From Methylobacterium sp. J-078 (GTDB taxonomy: Bacteria > Pseudomonadota > Alphaproteobacteria > Rhizobiales > Beijerinckiaceae): a stretch of 64,000 nt of DNA. Shown piece after piece: positions 29,827-39,604 of this stretch. Both the position numbers and the translations under genes were made by a program. Under the pieces are notes generated by a model that did no database searches, was not told the origin of the DNA, and saw only the letters and a program-made list of their open reading frames with translations. The number at the start of each line of letters is the position of its first letter. The stretch's first letter is position 1. The stretch spans positions 211,913 to 275,912 of the forward strand of contig NZ_JAKSYI010000069.1 of NCBI RefSeq assembly GCF_022829285.1, written 5' to 3'.

Positions 29827-30339
29827 ATGCCGGAGACGCGCTACACGATCCTGCCCAGCCCTATCGGGCCCCTCGTTCTGGCGGGCATCGACGCGCGGCT
29901 GGCCTGCATCGGCTTCCCCGCCGGCAAGGGCGCGGTGACGCTCAAATCCGACTGGCTGCGGGACGACACAGCCTTCGGACAGGCGCGGGCGCAGCTCGAT
30001 GCGTATTTCGCCGGGCGCCTGAACCGGTTCGACCTCGAACTCGCCCCGCGCGGCACGCCGTTCCAGCTGGCGGTCTGGCAGGCGCTCACCGAGATCCCGC
30101 CGGGCGAAACGATCAGCTACGGCGAACTCGCCCGGCGCATCGGGCGCCCCAGCGCCAGCCGGGCGGTGGGGGCGGCCAACGGGGCCAACCCGCTGCCCAT
30201 CGTGGTGCCCTGCCACCGGGTGATCGGCGCGGGCGGGGCGCTGACGGGCTTTGCCGGCGGGCTCGAGACGAAGCGCTTCCTGCTGGCCCTGGAGCGCGGG
30301 CAGGGCGCCGCGGCCCAGGCACAAATGAGCCTGCTCTGA
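29827..30339 (+). CDS. ogt: Methylated-DNA-protein-cysteine methyltransferase
   Basis: 170 residues. Repairs O6-methylguanine by irreversible transfer of the methyl group to a cysteine. The active-site motif is PIVVPCHRVIG, preceded by the helix-turn-helix GETISYGELARRIGRPSASRAVGAANGANPLP with the Arg finger, and followed by GALTGFAGGLETKRFLLALE. The N-terminal domain is short, as in Ogt/AtaB. Length is normal. It is a single gene convergent with the GyrI-like gene. Confidence 0.95.
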   Translation: MPETRYTILPSPIGPLVLAGIDARLACIGFPAGKGAVTLKSDWLRDDTAFGQARAQLDAYFAGRLNRFDLELAPRGTPFQLAVWQALTEIPPGETISYGELARRIGRPSASRAVGAANGANPLPIVVPCHRVIGAGGALTGFAGGLETKRFLLALERGQGAAAQAQMSLL

Positions 30340-30361
30340 CCCGAGCGGCTCAGGCCCGAAC

Positions 30362-31072
30362 CTATTTCGGCAGGGCGTAGATGTTCACGTCGAGCTTCTC
30401 GTCGGCCTTGTCGTTGAGGTCGGTGACGTATTCCTCGATGAACCGGTCCTGCACCACGACGTCCTTGGCGTCGAGATAGGCGGTCAGGGTCTCGTAGGTG
30501 CCGTCGATCTCGTCGTAGGAGCCCTTGTGCGGGAAGCGCAGGGCGCGCCCGCTCGGCGTGGTGCCGAAGCGCAGGCCGTCCGCCTCGGCGGGTTTGGGGT
30601 CCGGCATCGCGGCGATCGGGATCATGGCGTCGTACTGGAAGCCGTCGTCGTCCGTCTTGGCGAAGACCGCGAGGGGGCGGCCCACCGCCTGGATGCCGGC
30701 CTTGGCCAGATCCGCCTCGATGCGCTGGAACGCGGCCTTGAGGCTCGGCACCGCCTCCTCCCACTTCGCGCGGCCCGCCAGGATGGCGGCGGGCTTGGCC
30801 GGCAGCGAGACCTCGTCGACGTCGTTGGCGTCGCCGGGCGTGGCCACCAGGGTCTGCCGCGGGCCGGTCGTCGGCGTGGCCGAGGGCGCCGCACCGGCCT
30901 GGGCCGGCACCGGAATGTCGGCCGTGCCGGGATTCTTCGGGTCGGGATTGGTGGTGGTCGGCAGCGGGTTGGCCGCGGCCGGCGGGGTCGCGGGCGCCGG
31001 CTGGGCGAGGGTGGCGGCTGGGAGCGCGAGGCACCCGGCGAGCAGGACGACGAGCGACTGGGAACGGATCAA
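30362..31072 (-). CDS. Secreted GyrI-like (AraC effector-binding) domain protein
   Basis: 236 residues. A signal peptide (SLVVLLAGCLALPAATLAQ) is followed by a Pro/Thr-rich low-complexity linker (about 25-70) and a C-terminal GyrI-like small-molecule-binding domain: AVFAKTDDDGFQYDAMIPI, then GRALRFPHKGSYDEIDGTYETLTAYL and DRFIEEYVTDL. In the cytoplasm such domains bind drugs or effectors, but this copy is predicted to be periplasmic, so a sensing or sequestering role is only a guess. It ends convergently with ogt and diverges from dapF across a 290-base gap in which I see no gene. Confidence 0.8.
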   Translation of the reverse strand: MIRSQSLVVLLAGCLALPAATLAQPAPATPPAAANPLPTTTNPDPKNPGTADIPVPAQAGAAPSATPTTGPRQTLVATPGDANDVDEVSLPAKPAAILAGRAKWEEAVPSLKAAFQRIEADLAKAGIQAVGRPLAVFAKTDDDGFQYDAMIPIAAMPDPKPAEADGLRFGTTPSGRALRFPHKGSYDEIDGTYETLTAYLDAKDVVVQDRFIEEYVTDLNDKADEKLDVNIYALPK

Positions 31073-31362
31073 GGCGGTGGCTCCGGAGCGTCGCTGAGGC
31101 GCGGGTGACGTCGAATCGCATGACCCGGACCCAGAACCGGGAACCTAGGCGCGATGGGGCCGCCCGGCGAGAGCGCATGCGTGCCGCGACGCACGAAGCG
31201 CGCGCAGCGCGGCGCTTCTGCAACGCAGCCGCGCCCCGAGCGCGCTGTCTGCCCCCGTGCGTGCGCCGGCGCTTTGCCCTATAGCCCCACCGGATCGAAC
31301 ACCCGTCACGCGGGGCACGCAGACGAGGCGGCAATGGACATGACGGCAACGGACACGGCGAC

Positions 31363-32256
31363 ATGAGCGAGCTGGCCCATCGGCGGTTCCTGAAGATGCA
31401 CGGGGCCGGCAACCGGATCGTGGTCCTGGACCTGCGCGGCACGTCCGTGCAGGTCACGGCCGGGGAGGCGCGCGCGATCGCGGCCGATCCGCGCTCGGCC
31501 TTCGACCAGCTCATGGTCATCCACGATGCCCGGAACCCCGGCACCGACGCGTCCCTGCGCATCTACAACACGGACGGCTCGGAATCCGGCGCCTGCGGCA
31601 ACGGCACCCGCTGCGTCGCCTACGCGATGTTCGACGACCCCGCCATGGCGCGCCCCGCCGAGAGTGGTCGGCTCACCCTGGAGACCCGGGGCGGCCTGGT
31701 CAGCGTCAAGCGGGTGGCCGAGCGCTCCTTCACCGTCGACATGGGGCGGCCACGATTCGCCTGGGCCGAGATCCCGCTCGCCGAGCCGTTCCAGGACACG
31801 CGGCGGATCGAGCTCCAGATCGGGCCCATCGACGATCCCGTCCTGCACTCGCCCGGCGTCGTGAACATGGGGAACCCGCACGCGGTCTTCTTCGTGGACC
31901 GCGATCCCGAGACCTACGACCTCGCTCGCATCGGCCCCATGCTGGAGAACCATCCCGTCTTTCCCGAGCGTGCCAACATCTCGGTGGCGCAGGTGCTGGG
32001 GCCGGACCGGATCAAGCTCCGGGTCTGGGAGCGCGGGGCCGGGCTGACGCTCGCCTGCGGCACCGCCGCCTGCGCCACCCTGGTGGCGGCCGCGCGCCTG
32101 CGCATGATCGGCCGGGGCGCCACGGTGAGCCTGCCCGGCGGCGACCTCGTCATCGAGTGGCGCGCCGACGACCACGTGCTGATGACGGGCCCGGTGGCGC
32201 TGGAATGGGACGGCACCTTCCCGCCCGAGATGTTCGCGGACGACGGCGCGGCCTGA
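31363..32256 (+). CDS. dapF: Diaminopimelate epimerase
   Basis: 297 residues. Interconverts LL- and meso-diaminopimelate without cofactor in lysine and peptidoglycan synthesis. The two catalytic cysteines lie in [13 protein letters not shown] (near residue 72) and [14 protein letters not shown] (near residue 229). The N-terminal [16 protein letters not shown] motif is the family start. The next gene, mtaB, begins three bases after the stop, so both are likely co-transcribed, a common arrangement in alphaproteobacteria. Confidence 0.96.
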   Translation: MSELAHRRFLKMHGAGNRIVVLDLRGTSVQVTAGEARAIAADPRSAFDQLMVIHDARNPGTDASLRIYNTDGSESGACGNGTRCVAYAMFDDPAMARPAESGRLTLETRGGLVSVKRVAERSFTVDMGRPRFAWAEIPLAEPFQDTRRIELQIGPIDDPVLHSPGVVNMGNPHAVFFVDRDPETYDLARIGPMLENHPVFPERANISVAQVLGPDRIKLRVWERGAGLTLACGTAACATLVAAARLRMIGRGATVSLPGGDLVIEWRADDHVLMTGPVALEWDGTFPPEMFADDGAA

Positions 32257-32258
32257 CG

Positions 32259-33503
32259 ATGGCGGTCGAGACCCTGACCTTCGGCTGCCGCCTCAACACC
32301 GTCGAGTCCGAGGTGATGCGCGGGCACGCGGAGGCCGGGGCCGCATCCGCCGACCTCGTCATCGTCAACACCTGCGCGGTGACGGCGGAGGCCGGGCGCC
32401 AGGCCCGCAAGGCGATCCGCCGCCTCGCCCGTGAACGGCCCGGCGCCGAGATCGTGGTCACGGGCTGCGGCGCGCAGGTCGAGACCGAGGCCTACGCGGC
32501 GATGCCGGAGGTGGCACGCCTCGTCGGCAACGACGCGAAGGGCCGGGCCGAGACCTGGGCGGGGCCGGCGCGCCCGGAGGCGCGGGCCGCCATCGACGAC
32601 ATCATGGCGGTGCGAACGGCCACCCCGACCCGGATCGCCGGCATCGCCGGGCAGACCCGCGCCTTCGTGCCCGTGCAGAACGGCTGCGACCACCGCTGCA
32701 CGTTCTGCGTCATCCCGTTCGGGCGCGGCAATTCCCGCTCCGTCCCACTGGCCGACGTGGTCGCGCAGGTCGCCAGGATCGTGGAGGCGGGCGGGCGCGA
32801 GGTGGTGCTCACCGGCGTCGACCTCACCGCGTATGGCCGCGACCTTTATGCCGCCTCGAGCCTCGGGCGCCTCGTCCAGGCGATCCTCGCGCAGGTGCCG
32901 GAGCTCGCCCGCCTGCGCCTCTCCTCCATCGATTCCATCGAGGCCGACGACGCCCTGATGGCGGCGATCGCCGGCGAACCGCGGCTGATGCCGCATTTCC
33001 ACCTCTCCCTCCAGGCCGGTGACGACCTCGTCCTGAAGCGGATGAAGCGGCGCCACACGCGCGCCGACGCGGTCCGGTTCTGCGACGCGGTCCGGGCCCT
33101 GCGCCCCGGTGCGGTGTTCGGGGCCGACCTCATCGCGGGCTTTCCCACCGAGACCGAGGCCCAGTTCGCCCGCTCCCTCGACCTCGTGGCCGAATGCGGG
33201 CTGACGCACCTGCACGTCTTCCCCTACTCGCCGCGCCCCGGCACCCCCGCCGCACGGATGCCGCCGGTGCCGGGCGATATCGTGCGGGAGCGCGCGGCCC
33301 GCCTGCGCGCGGCGGGCGCCGTCGCCCTGGCCGCGCACCTCGCCGGGGAGGTCGGCCGCACGCACCGGGTGCTCACCGAGCGCGGCGGCCTCGGGCGCAC
33401 GGAGGGCTTCACCCCGGTGCGGCTGGCGCCGGAGCCTCCGCCGGGGATCTTTCGCGAGGTGACGATCGCCGGGCATGACGGCCGCGTGCTCATCGCGGGT
33501 TGA
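32259..33503 (+). CDS. mtaB: tRNA t6A37 methylthiotransferase (MtaB)
   Basis: 414 residues. A radical-SAM enzyme that adds a methylthio group to t6A at position 37 of tRNA. The N-terminal UPF0004 domain has three cluster cysteines (FGCRLN, NTCAVT, TGCGAQ); the SAM-binding [4Fe-4S] motif is CDHRCTFC near residue 143, in VPVQNGCDHRCTFCVIPFGRG. A domain of the TRAM type is short or absent at the C terminus, as is common for MtaB as opposed to MiaB. It lies three bases downstream of dapF. Confidence 0.93.
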   Translation: MAVETLTFGCRLNTVESEVMRGHAEAGAASADLVIVNTCAVTAEAGRQARKAIRRLARERPGAEIVVTGCGAQVETEAYAAMPEVARLVGNDAKGRAETWAGPARPEARAAIDDIMAVRTATPTRIAGIAGQTRAFVPVQNGCDHRCTFCVIPFGRGNSRSVPLADVVAQVARIVEAGGREVVLTGVDLTAYGRDLYAASSLGRLVQAILAQVPELARLRLSSIDSIEADDALMAAIAGEPRLMPHFHLSLQAGDDLVLKRMKRRHTRADAVRFCDAVRALRPGAVFGADLIAGFPTETEAQFARSLDLVAECGLTHLHVFPYSPRPGTPAARMPPVPGDIVRERAARLRAAGAVALAAHLAGEVGRTHRVLTERGGLGRTEGFTPVRLAPEPPPGIFREVTIAGHDGRVLIAG

Positions 33504-33533
33504 GGCGCCGGCGTGGTCCCGATCGCGATGTCC

Positions 33534-34235
33534 TCAGCCGCCGAAGCCGCAGGCCTCCAGGCCCGTGCGCATATGCGCGGGGGCCGGCGCCTCGACGTGG
33601 ATCGGCGGCTTCTTCGGATAGAGCGGCAGGGCGAGGGCGCGGGCGTGCAGTTGCAGGCCGGGCCCGCCGCTGCGGGGGGCGGTGCCGTAGATCGGGTCGC
33701 CCAGGATCGGAAAGCCCAGCGTGGCGCAGTGGACGCGCAGTTGGTGCGTGCGTCCGGTGACCGGCGAGAGGGCGAGCCAAGTCAGGCCGCCGCCGCGCCC
33801 GAGGACCGTGAAGCGGGTCAGCGCGGGGTCGCCGGCCGGGTCGGCCTTCATCCACCAGGAGCGGGGATCGTCGGAGCGCCGCGCCAGCGCCAGGTCGATT
33901 TCGCCGGCCTCTGCCTCGGGGCCGCCCTCGACCAGGGCCCAGTAGGTCTTCTCCACCGTGCCGCTGGCGGCGAAGAGCTTGTTCAGGCGGGCGAGCGCCT
34001 TGGCGTGGCGCCCCAGGGCGAGGCAGCCGGAGGTGTCGCGGTCGAGGCGGTGCGCGGCCTCCGGCCGGCGCGGCAGGCCGAAGCGTAAGCGCTCGAGATG
34101 GTCCGTAAGGGTCTCGCCGCCCTTCGGGCCGGGATGGACCGGCAAACCGGCCGGCTTGTCGATGACGAGCACGAGGGCATCGCGGTAGAGGAGGCGCGCG
34201 CCTATGTCTGTTACGAGGGCATCGGCTGTGGGCAT
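33534..34235 (-). CDS. RluA-family pseudouridine synthase
   Basis: 233 residues. The catalytic motif HRLDRDTSGCLALGR (Asp in RLD) near residue 65 and VIDKPAGLPVHPGP at the start identify the RluA/RluC/RsuA-type fold; RTHQLRVHCATLGFPILGDP is the C-terminal signature. It lacks an S4 domain, as in RluA itself. The target uridine (23S rRNA or tRNA) cannot be read from sequence. It lies on the opposite strand between mtaB and ftsY. Confidence 0.92.
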   Translation of the reverse strand: MPTADALVTDIGARLLYRDALVLVIDKPAGLPVHPGPKGGETLTDHLERLRFGLPRRPEAAHRLDRDTSGCLALGRHAKALARLNKLFAASGTVEKTYWALVEGGPEAEAGEIDLALARRSDDPRSWWMKADPAGDPALTRFTVLGRGGGLTWLALSPVTGRTHQLRVHCATLGFPILGDPIYGTAPRSGGPGLQLHARALALPLYPKKPPIHVEAPAPAHMRTGLEACGFGG

Positions 34236-34276
34236 ACCGACGCGCTAACCATGCCGGGTCCGGGGAGCAAGCGGGA

Positions 34277-35728
34277 ATGAGCGAAGACAAGAGGCCGGGC
34301 TGGCTGCTGCGCAAGATGTTCGGCACCAAGGAGGAGCCACGTCCCGCGCCGGTGCCGGTGCAGCCGCCGGACCCGAAGCCGGACCAGACGCGGGCGCCCG
34401 CTCCGGAGCCCGAACCGGTCGTAGCGCCGATCGCGCCCCCACCCGAATCCCCGGCCTCGTTCTCCGAGGGCCAGCCGGACTTCGCCACCGCCGCGACGGA
34501 CGTCGCCCACGTGCCGCCCCCGCCGGGGGAGCCGGCCACCGGCACGCCCGACAAGAACGCGGTGCCGGACGAGCTCGAAGGCGCCGACCTGCAGCCGGTG
34601 GAGGGGGCCGAGGAGCGCCCACCCGCCGGCACGGCCGGCGACGACCCGGGCCGGGGCGCCGAGGCCGCCGACACTGCGGCCAGGGCCTTCGCGCCCGAGC
34701 CCGTCCTGGTGCCTGAGCCGGCCCCCGAGCCCGTGCCGGAACCCGAGCCCGAGGTCTCGACACAGATCTTCCTGCCCGAACCCGACCTGGGCTCCGAGGA
34801 GCCGAAGCGCGGCTGGTGGAGCCGCCTCACGGGGGGCATGAAGCGCACCTCCACGGCGCTGACCGAGCGGGTCACGGGTCTCTTCACCAAGCGCAAGCTC
34901 GACGCCGACACCCTGGAGGAACTCGAGGACGCCCTGATCCAGGCCGATTTCGGCATCGAGACCGCGACGCGGATCTCGGAAGCCGTCGGCAAGGGCCGCT
35001 ACGAGAAGGGCATCTCGCCGGATGCGGTCCGCGAGATCCTGGCGGCGGAGGTGGAGCGCGCGCTCACCCCCGTGGCGATCCCGTTCCGCATCGACACCTC
35101 GAAGAAGCCCTTCGTGATCCTGATGATCGGGGTCAACGGGGCCGGCAAGACCACGACCATCGGCAAGCTCGCCCTGAAGCTGAAGGCCGAGGGGCACTCC
35201 CTGATGCTGGCCGCCGGCGACACCTTCCGGGCGGCGGCGATCGAGCAGCTCAAGGTCTGGGGCCAGCGCACGCAGACCCCGGTGATCGCGCGGGCGCAGG
35301 GGGCGGACGCGGCGGGCCTGGCCTACGATGCCTACGAGGCGGCCAAGGCCCAGGGCACCGACGTCCTCCTCATCGACACCGCCGGCCGGCTCCAGAACAA
35401 GGCCGGGCTGATGGCGGAACTGGAGAAGATCCTGCGGGTGATCCGAAAGATCGACCCGCAGGCCCCCCACGCCGTCCTCCTCGTCCTCGACGCCACGGTG
35501 GGCCAGAACGCGCTCAGCCAGGTCGAGCTGTTCTCGAAGGCGGCCAACGTCACCGGTCTCGTCATGACCAAGCTCGACGGCACGGCGCGCGGCGGCATCC
35601 TGGTGGCGCTGGCGGCCAAGTTCGGTCTGCCCGTGCACTTCATCGGTGTGGGCGAGGGGGTGGAGGACCTGGAGCCCTTCGAGGCCCGCGACTTCGCCCG
35701 CGCCATCGCGGGCCTGGACGCCGGCTGA
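34277..35728 (+). CDS. ftsY: Signal recognition particle receptor FtsY
   Basis: 483 residues. GTPase docking SRP-ribosome complexes at the membrane. An acidic, Pro-rich A domain (about 1-175, with PEPEPVVAP and many Pro-Glu repeats) precedes the N domain ([14 protein letters not shown]) and the G domain: [15 protein letters not shown] (P loop), [18 protein letters not shown] and [10 protein letters not shown]. Its A domain is long and low in complexity, as in other high-GC alphaproteobacteria. It is downstream of dapF-mtaB and followed by yciB after 59 bases. Confidence 0.96.
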   Translation: MSEDKRPGWLLRKMFGTKEEPRPAPVPVQPPDPKPDQTRAPAPEPEPVVAPIAPPPESPASFSEGQPDFATAATDVAHVPPPPGEPATGTPDKNAVPDELEGADLQPVEGAEERPPAGTAGDDPGRGAEAADTAARAFAPEPVLVPEPAPEPVPEPEPEVSTQIFLPEPDLGSEEPKRGWWSRLTGGMKRTSTALTERVTGLFTKRKLDADTLEELEDALIQADFGIETATRISEAVGKGRYEKGISPDAVREILAAEVERALTPVAIPFRIDTSKKPFVILMIGVNGAGKTTTIGKLALKLKAEGHSLMLAAGDTFRAAAIEQLKVWGQRTQTPVIARAQGADAAGLAYDAYEAAKAQGTDVLLIDTAGRLQNKAGLMAELEKILRVIRKIDPQAPHAVLLVLDATVGQNALSQVELFSKAANVTGLVMTKLDGTARGGILVALAAKFGLPVHFIGVGEGVEDLEPFEARDFARAIAGLDAG

Positions 35729-35787
35729 GGCGTGGCCCTCGCCCCCTGAAGCGCCGTGTCGCGGCGGGCCGCCGCCCGGAACCCTCT

Positions 35788-36417
35788 ATGATGGACCCCA
35801 TGCAGATCGAAGCCGTCCCCCCGCACCGCCACCTGCCGCCCCTCGTGAAGCTCGCCCTCGAGCTTGGGCCGCTGATGATCTTCTTCTTCGGCAACGCCTA
35901 TGCCGAGCGCCTCGGGGTGCACCCCGACCAGAAGCTGTTCGTGGCCACCGGCGTGTTCGTCGTCGCCACGGTGGTGGCGCTCGGCATCCACTACGCGCTG
36001 ATGCGGCGTCTGCCCATCATGCCGCTCGTGTCGGGCGTGGTGGTGGTGGTGTTCGGCGGTCTCACCCTGGCGCTCCAGGACAAGACCTTCATCATGATGA
36101 AGCCCACCATCGTGAACACGCTGTTCGGTCTCGTGCTCCTGGGCGGGCTCGCCTTCGGCAAATCGCTCCTCTCGGTGGTGCTCGATTCGATGTTCACCCT
36201 GACCGAGGACGGCTGGCGCAAGCTCACCTTCCGCTGGGGCGTGTTCTTCCTCGTGCTGGCGGCCATCAACGAGGTGGTGTGGCGCACCCAGACGGAGGAT
36301 TTCTGGGTCAGCTTCAAGGTGTTCGGCATCATGCCGCTGACCATCGCCTTCGCGCTGGCGCAGACGCCCCTGCTGATGCGCCACGAACGCAAGGAACCGG
36401 GGGCGGGCTCGGCCTGA
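35788..36417 (+). CDS. yciB: Inner membrane septation protein A (YciB/IspZ)
   Basis: 209 residues with five or six membrane helices: [79 protein letters not shown] and [17 protein letters not shown]. The [12 protein letters not shown] and [17 protein letters not shown] signatures mark the family. It is a conserved membrane protein linked to cell division and envelope integrity; the biochemical role is not settled. The start is ATG 35788 or the next ATG. It follows ftsY. Confidence 0.93.
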   Translation: MMDPMQIEAVPPHRHLPPLVKLALELGPLMIFFFGNAYAERLGVHPDQKLFVATGVFVVATVVALGIHYALMRRLPIMPLVSGVVVVVFGGLTLALQDKTFIMMKPTIVNTLFGLVLLGGLAFGKSLLSVVLDSMFTLTEDGWRKLTFRWGVFFLVLAAINEVVWRTQTEDFWVSFKVFGIMPLTIAFALAQTPLLMRHERKEPGAGSA

Positions 36418-36426
36418 GCGGGACCC

Positions 36427-37143
36427 TCAGGGGGCGCCGAGGATGCGGGCATACTCGGCTTCCGGCACTCCGTAGGACGCCCCCGCGATCGTCCTGAGAA
36501 CGGCGCGGTCGCGGATGCTGATGCCGCCGCGCCGGGTCTTCAGGGCGCCGGAGAGTTCGAGGACGCGCAGACCCGTGGTTACGCCTGCGCGGCGCACGCC
36601 GAGCATCTGCGACAGCAATTCGTGCGTGAGCGGCAGGTCCTCGCGGTCGGCCCGGTCGTGACACATGAGGAGCCAGCGGGCCAGGCGCTGCTCGATGGTG
36701 AACTGCGCGTTGCACAGGGCCCCCTGGGCCAGCTGAACGGAAAACACCTGGGCGTAGCGCAGCAGGTGTTCGCTCAAGGTCCGGCTGGCGGCCAGCGCCT
36801 GGCGAAAGGGGCCGGCCTCGATGCGCAGGGTTCGACAGGGCACCTGCACCAGGATGGTGTGCGGCGAGGCATCCACTCCGTTGAGAAGGGCGAGGCCGGT
36901 CATACCCTCGGGGCCGATGATGCCCGCCTCGGCGCGGGTCCCGTCGCCCGCATGGGCCACCAGAGACAGCATGCCGGGCTCGGGGAAGTGGACCGCCGCC
37001 ACGGATTCCCCCGGCCCTTCCAGGACCGCGCCCTGCTCGAACGAGCAGCGAACGAGATGCCCTCGCAGACGGTCGAAATCGGCCGCGCAGAGGGTGCGCA
37101 GCAGGTGGTTGCGGATTTCAGTCTGGATGGGGAACGACGTCAC
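36427..37143 (-). CDS. Crp/Fnr-family transcriptional regulator
   Basis: 238 residues. A cyclic-nucleotide-binding-like domain (about 15-135) is followed by a C-terminal winged helix: LTHELLSQMLGVRRAGVTTGLRVLELSGALKTRRGGISIRDR. The sensing domain has no Fnr cysteines in the N-terminal region and lacks the cAMP-binding RSA-type motif, so the effector is unknown. Such paralogues are numerous in Methylobacterium. It ends ten bases after yciB in convergent orientation. Confidence 0.9.
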   Translation of the reverse strand: MTSFPIQTEIRNHLLRTLCAADFDRLRGHLVRCSFEQGAVLEGPGESVAAVHFPEPGMLSLVAHAGDGTRAEAGIIGPEGMTGLALLNGVDASPHTILVQVPCRTLRIEAGPFRQALAASRTLSEHLLRYAQVFSVQLAQGALCNAQFTIEQRLARWLLMCHDRADREDLPLTHELLSQMLGVRRAGVTTGLRVLELSGALKTRRGGISIRDRAVLRTIAGASYGVPEAEYARILGAP

Positions 37144-37560
37144 GACTCCGCAGATCTCACGGGCGGGACTCCGAACGCATCATCACCCGCGGCCCGATCC
37201 GTCTCGGGCGACGCAGCGGACATGACACATCGACCGAACGTTGTGAAGAGAATGCTTCAGTACACTTCAGTCCGCTAACGTACGAATTAAAGTTTCCAGC
37301 GAAATCTATCACAACCCTAAGATTTAATACTGCGGTAGTCCGGGAGAATACCTGCGGCGGCGACGCCGGAACCAGTCCCCCACAACCACCCCATCGGTCC
37401 AGGGAGCGGACCCGGGGAGCGGGCCGGGCGCTTGAGCCCGTGGGTCTTGCGGCTTATGGTCGGCGCGGGGACGATGGAGGGCGGCGCCTGCCGCTCGAGC
37501 GATGCCGTTCGGCCCGCGCGCGAGGCGGCATCGGCCTGGGACGCGCCGGACGAGACGCCC
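37144..37560. other. 417-base gap, AT-rich promoter region
   Basis: Between the Crp gene and a small DUF6894 gene. It holds an AT-rich stretch (about 37235-37330, with TAACGTACGAATTAAAG and ATTTAATACTG) in otherwise GC-rich DNA, and a spaced direct repeat of CTTCAG (37255 and 37265). This resembles a promoter or an operator for one of the two flanking genes. I see no coding sequence. Confidence 0.4.
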
Positions 37561-37791
37561 ATGCCTCGGTACTTCCTCAACATCCGGGACAACGACGCCC
37601 TGATCGCCGACCCCGACGGAGACGACATCCCGGACCTCGACGAGGCCCGGACCCTCGCCCTGGAGATCATCCACGACATCCTGGGACGCCCCAACGTCTA
37701 CGGTGCGCCCGGACCCTGGCAGGCGCGCAGCTTCGAGATCACGGACGAGGCCGGCACGGTCCTGCTCACGATCCCGTTCGCGAGCGGCTGA
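37561..37791 (+). CDS. DUF6894 small protein
   Basis: 76 residues, MPRYFLNIRDNDALIADPDGDDIPDLDEARTLALEII in parts, then WQARSFEITDEAGTVLLTIPF. The PRYFxNxRD...DxDGxxxxDLDEAR pattern is the DUF6894 family, found in many copies in Methylobacterium and Bradyrhizobium. The function is unknown. The ATG at 37561 is the natural start; upstream in-frame residues are not conserved. It ends about 145 bases before the ccmG stop. Confidence 0.85.
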   Translation: MPRYFLNIRDNDALIADPDGDDIPDLDEARTLALEIIHDILGRPNVYGAPGPWQARSFEITDEAGTVLLTIPFASG

Positions 37792-37935
37792 TCGGGGCGG
37801 GCTGCTCGCAAGATCGAGGTCCTCGACCACGAGACGCTGAAGGCCGTCGCCGGCGCAGCGACGTGATGCCCGAGCGTGCGTACCGGCGCCCGATCGGCGT
37901 CGCCCCCCGAGGCAAGGTTGCCCCCAGGAATGCGC

Positions 37936-38535
37936 TCAGCGCGCGGCCGGGGTCCCGGCGGCGCGGATCTTGTCGAGGACGCCGGCGTAGTTCTCCGGCG
38001 TGACGATGCCGACGAGCTTGTCGCGGATGGTGCCGTCCGGTCCGATGATGAAGGTCTCGGGCACGCCATAGACCCCGAAATCGATGCCGACGCGGCCCTC
38101 GACATCCATCCCCACCGCCGCGAAGGGCACGCCGTTGCGGGTGAGGAACCGGCGGCCGTTCTCGGCCGTGTCCTTGTAGTCGACGCCCACCAGCCGCACC
38201 CCCGGCTCGCGTGCCAGCCGCATGAGCTGCGGGTGTTCGATCTGGCAAGGCGCGCACCAGGAGGCCCAGAAGTTCACCACCGTGACCCGGCCCAGGAGGT
38301 CGTCGCGGCTCAGCCCCGGCACCGGGGCGCCGTTGGCGTTCAGCCCCGGCATCGCCGCCAGGGCGAAGGCCGGAGCGGGCTTGCCGATGAGCGCGGAAGG
38401 AATCGCCGCCGGGTCGGCGCCCGAGCGCAGGCGCAGGAAGAAGATCCCCGCGAGCAGCGCGAAGGTGACGAGGGGCAGGACGAGCAGAAGCGAGCGCCGG
38501 GCCGGGGCCGGTGCCTCCGTCAGGGGTCCGCTCAC
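37936..38535 (-). CDS. ccmG: Thiol:disulfide interchange protein (CcmG/DsbE)
   Basis: 199 residues. A signal-anchor helix (RSLLLVLPLVTFALLAGIFFLRL) holds a thioredoxin-fold domain facing the periplasm; active site WASWCAPCQIEHP near residue 102, and VYGVPETFIIGPDG is the cis-Pro region. It reduces the apocytochrome CXXCH cysteines in c-type cytochrome maturation. The GTG start at 38535 overlaps the ccmD stop as GTGA, so the genes are coupled. Confidence 0.94.
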   Translation of the reverse strand: MSGPLTEAPAPARRSLLLVLPLVTFALLAGIFFLRLRSGADPAAIPSALIGKPAPAFALAAMPGLNANGAPVPGLSRDDLLGRVTVVNFWASWCAPCQIEHPQLMRLAREPGVRLVGVDYKDTAENGRRFLTRNGVPFAAVGMDVEGRVGIDFGVYGVPETFIIGPDGTIRDKLVGIVTPENYAGVLDKIRAAGTPAAR

Positions 38536-38681
38536 GGGCGCTCCCCCGTGCCGTCCTGCAGGGCGGCGAGGGCCCGCGCCTGGGCTCGGTGGTCGCGCAG
38601 GGCGTGCAGGATCAGCCCGCCGACGACGAGGGCGGTGAAGGCGTAGGCGCCGAGGATGAAGCCGGCATGGGGTCCGAGCAT
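38532..38681 (-). CDS. ccmD: Haem exporter protein D
   Basis: A 49-residue open frame, MLGPHAGFILGAYAFTALV then VGGLILHALRDHRAQARAL. One membrane helix (FILGAYAFTALVVGGLILHAL) is followed by a basic cytoplasmic tail, the CcmD pattern. CcmD works with CcmABC in releasing haem-loaded CcmE. It lies between ccmC and ccmG and overlaps ccmG by four bases, which supports the assignment of this very small gene. Confidence 0.88.
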   Translation of the reverse strand: MLGPHAGFILGAYAFTALVVGGLILHALRDHRAQARALAALQDGTGERP

Positions 38682-38742
38682 CAGGGTGCGACTCCCGTGG
38701 ATCGGGCGAGGGGGCAGAGCATCGGCGGTCGCGCGGCCGGTC

Positions 38743-39534
38743 TCACAGGCCCGGAACGGCCCGGCCGAGGGGCGCCGCCGACCGGCCCTGGGCCGGGGCG
38801 GCGCCGCTGTCGAGCCGCTCGGCCTCGCGGATGGTCAGGGTGCGAACCCGGCGGCGCAGGATCTCGGTGCGCATGCCGGCGAGGTGCAGGGTCACGCCGA
38901 GCACGGTGAAGGCCAGGATCATCTCCAGGAGCGGATAGAGCATGCTCGGATCGATCGCCGAGCCGCCCATCCGCATGATCGAGGCGGGCTGGTGCAGGGT
39001 CGACCACCAGTTCACCGAGAACTTGATGATGGGCAGGTTCACCGCGCCCACCAGGGTCAGGATCGCGATGGCGCGGGCGGCCCGGTTGGGATCCTCGATG
39101 GTCCGCCACAGGGCGATGATGCCGCAGTAGATCAGGAACAGCACCAGCATCGAGGTCAGGCGCGCGTCCCAGACCCAGTAGGTGCCCCACATCGGCTTGC
39201 CCCAGAGGGACCCCGTCACGAGGCAGATCAGCGTGAAGGCCGCCCCCACCGGCGCGGCGGCGCGCTGCGCCACGTCGGCCAGGGGGTGCCGCCAGACCAG
39301 GGTCCCGAGGGCCGAGATCGCCATGGAGCCGTAGAAGAACACCCCGAGCCAGGCCGCCGGCACGTGGATGTACATGATCCGAACGGTCTCGCCCTGCTGG
39401 TAGTCGGGCGGCACCACGAACCAGGTCAGGTAGAGTCCGACCGCCAAGAGCAGCCCCGAGAGCCCGGCGAGCCAGGGCATCACGGGCTGCGTCCAGCGCA
39501 GGAAGTGGCCGGGATGGGCGAGACGAGTCCACAT
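38743..39534 (-). CDS. ccmC: Haem exporter protein C
   Basis: 263 residues with six membrane helices. The tryptophan-rich haem-handling signature reads WGTYWVWDARLTSMLVLFLIY (shown in part: WGKPMWGTYWVWDARL), and MYIHVPAAWLGVFFY contributes a haem-ligand histidine. CcmC loads haem onto the chaperone CcmE. I chose the ATG at 39534 (MWTRLAHPGHF). It is followed by ccmD and ccmG; ccmA, ccmB, ccmE, ccmF and ccmH are not in the window. Confidence 0.94.
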   Translation of the reverse strand: MWTRLAHPGHFLRWTQPVMPWLAGLSGLLLAVGLYLTWFVVPPDYQQGETVRIMYIHVPAAWLGVFFYGSMAISALGTLVWRHPLADVAQRAAAPVGAAFTLICLVTGSLWGKPMWGTYWVWDARLTSMLVLFLIYCGIIALWRTIEDPNRAARAIAILTLVGAVNLPIIKFSVNWWSTLHQPASIMRMGGSAIDPSMLYPLLEMILAFTVLGVTLHLAGMRTEILRRRVRTLTIREAERLDSGAAPAQGRSAAPLGRAVPGL

Positions 39535-39604
39535 GGTCCCGCCCTCTACCCCAGGGTGCGGTGCAGCGGCAATGCGGGGCCTGCGCGCAAGGCGCCGCAG
39601 CGGA

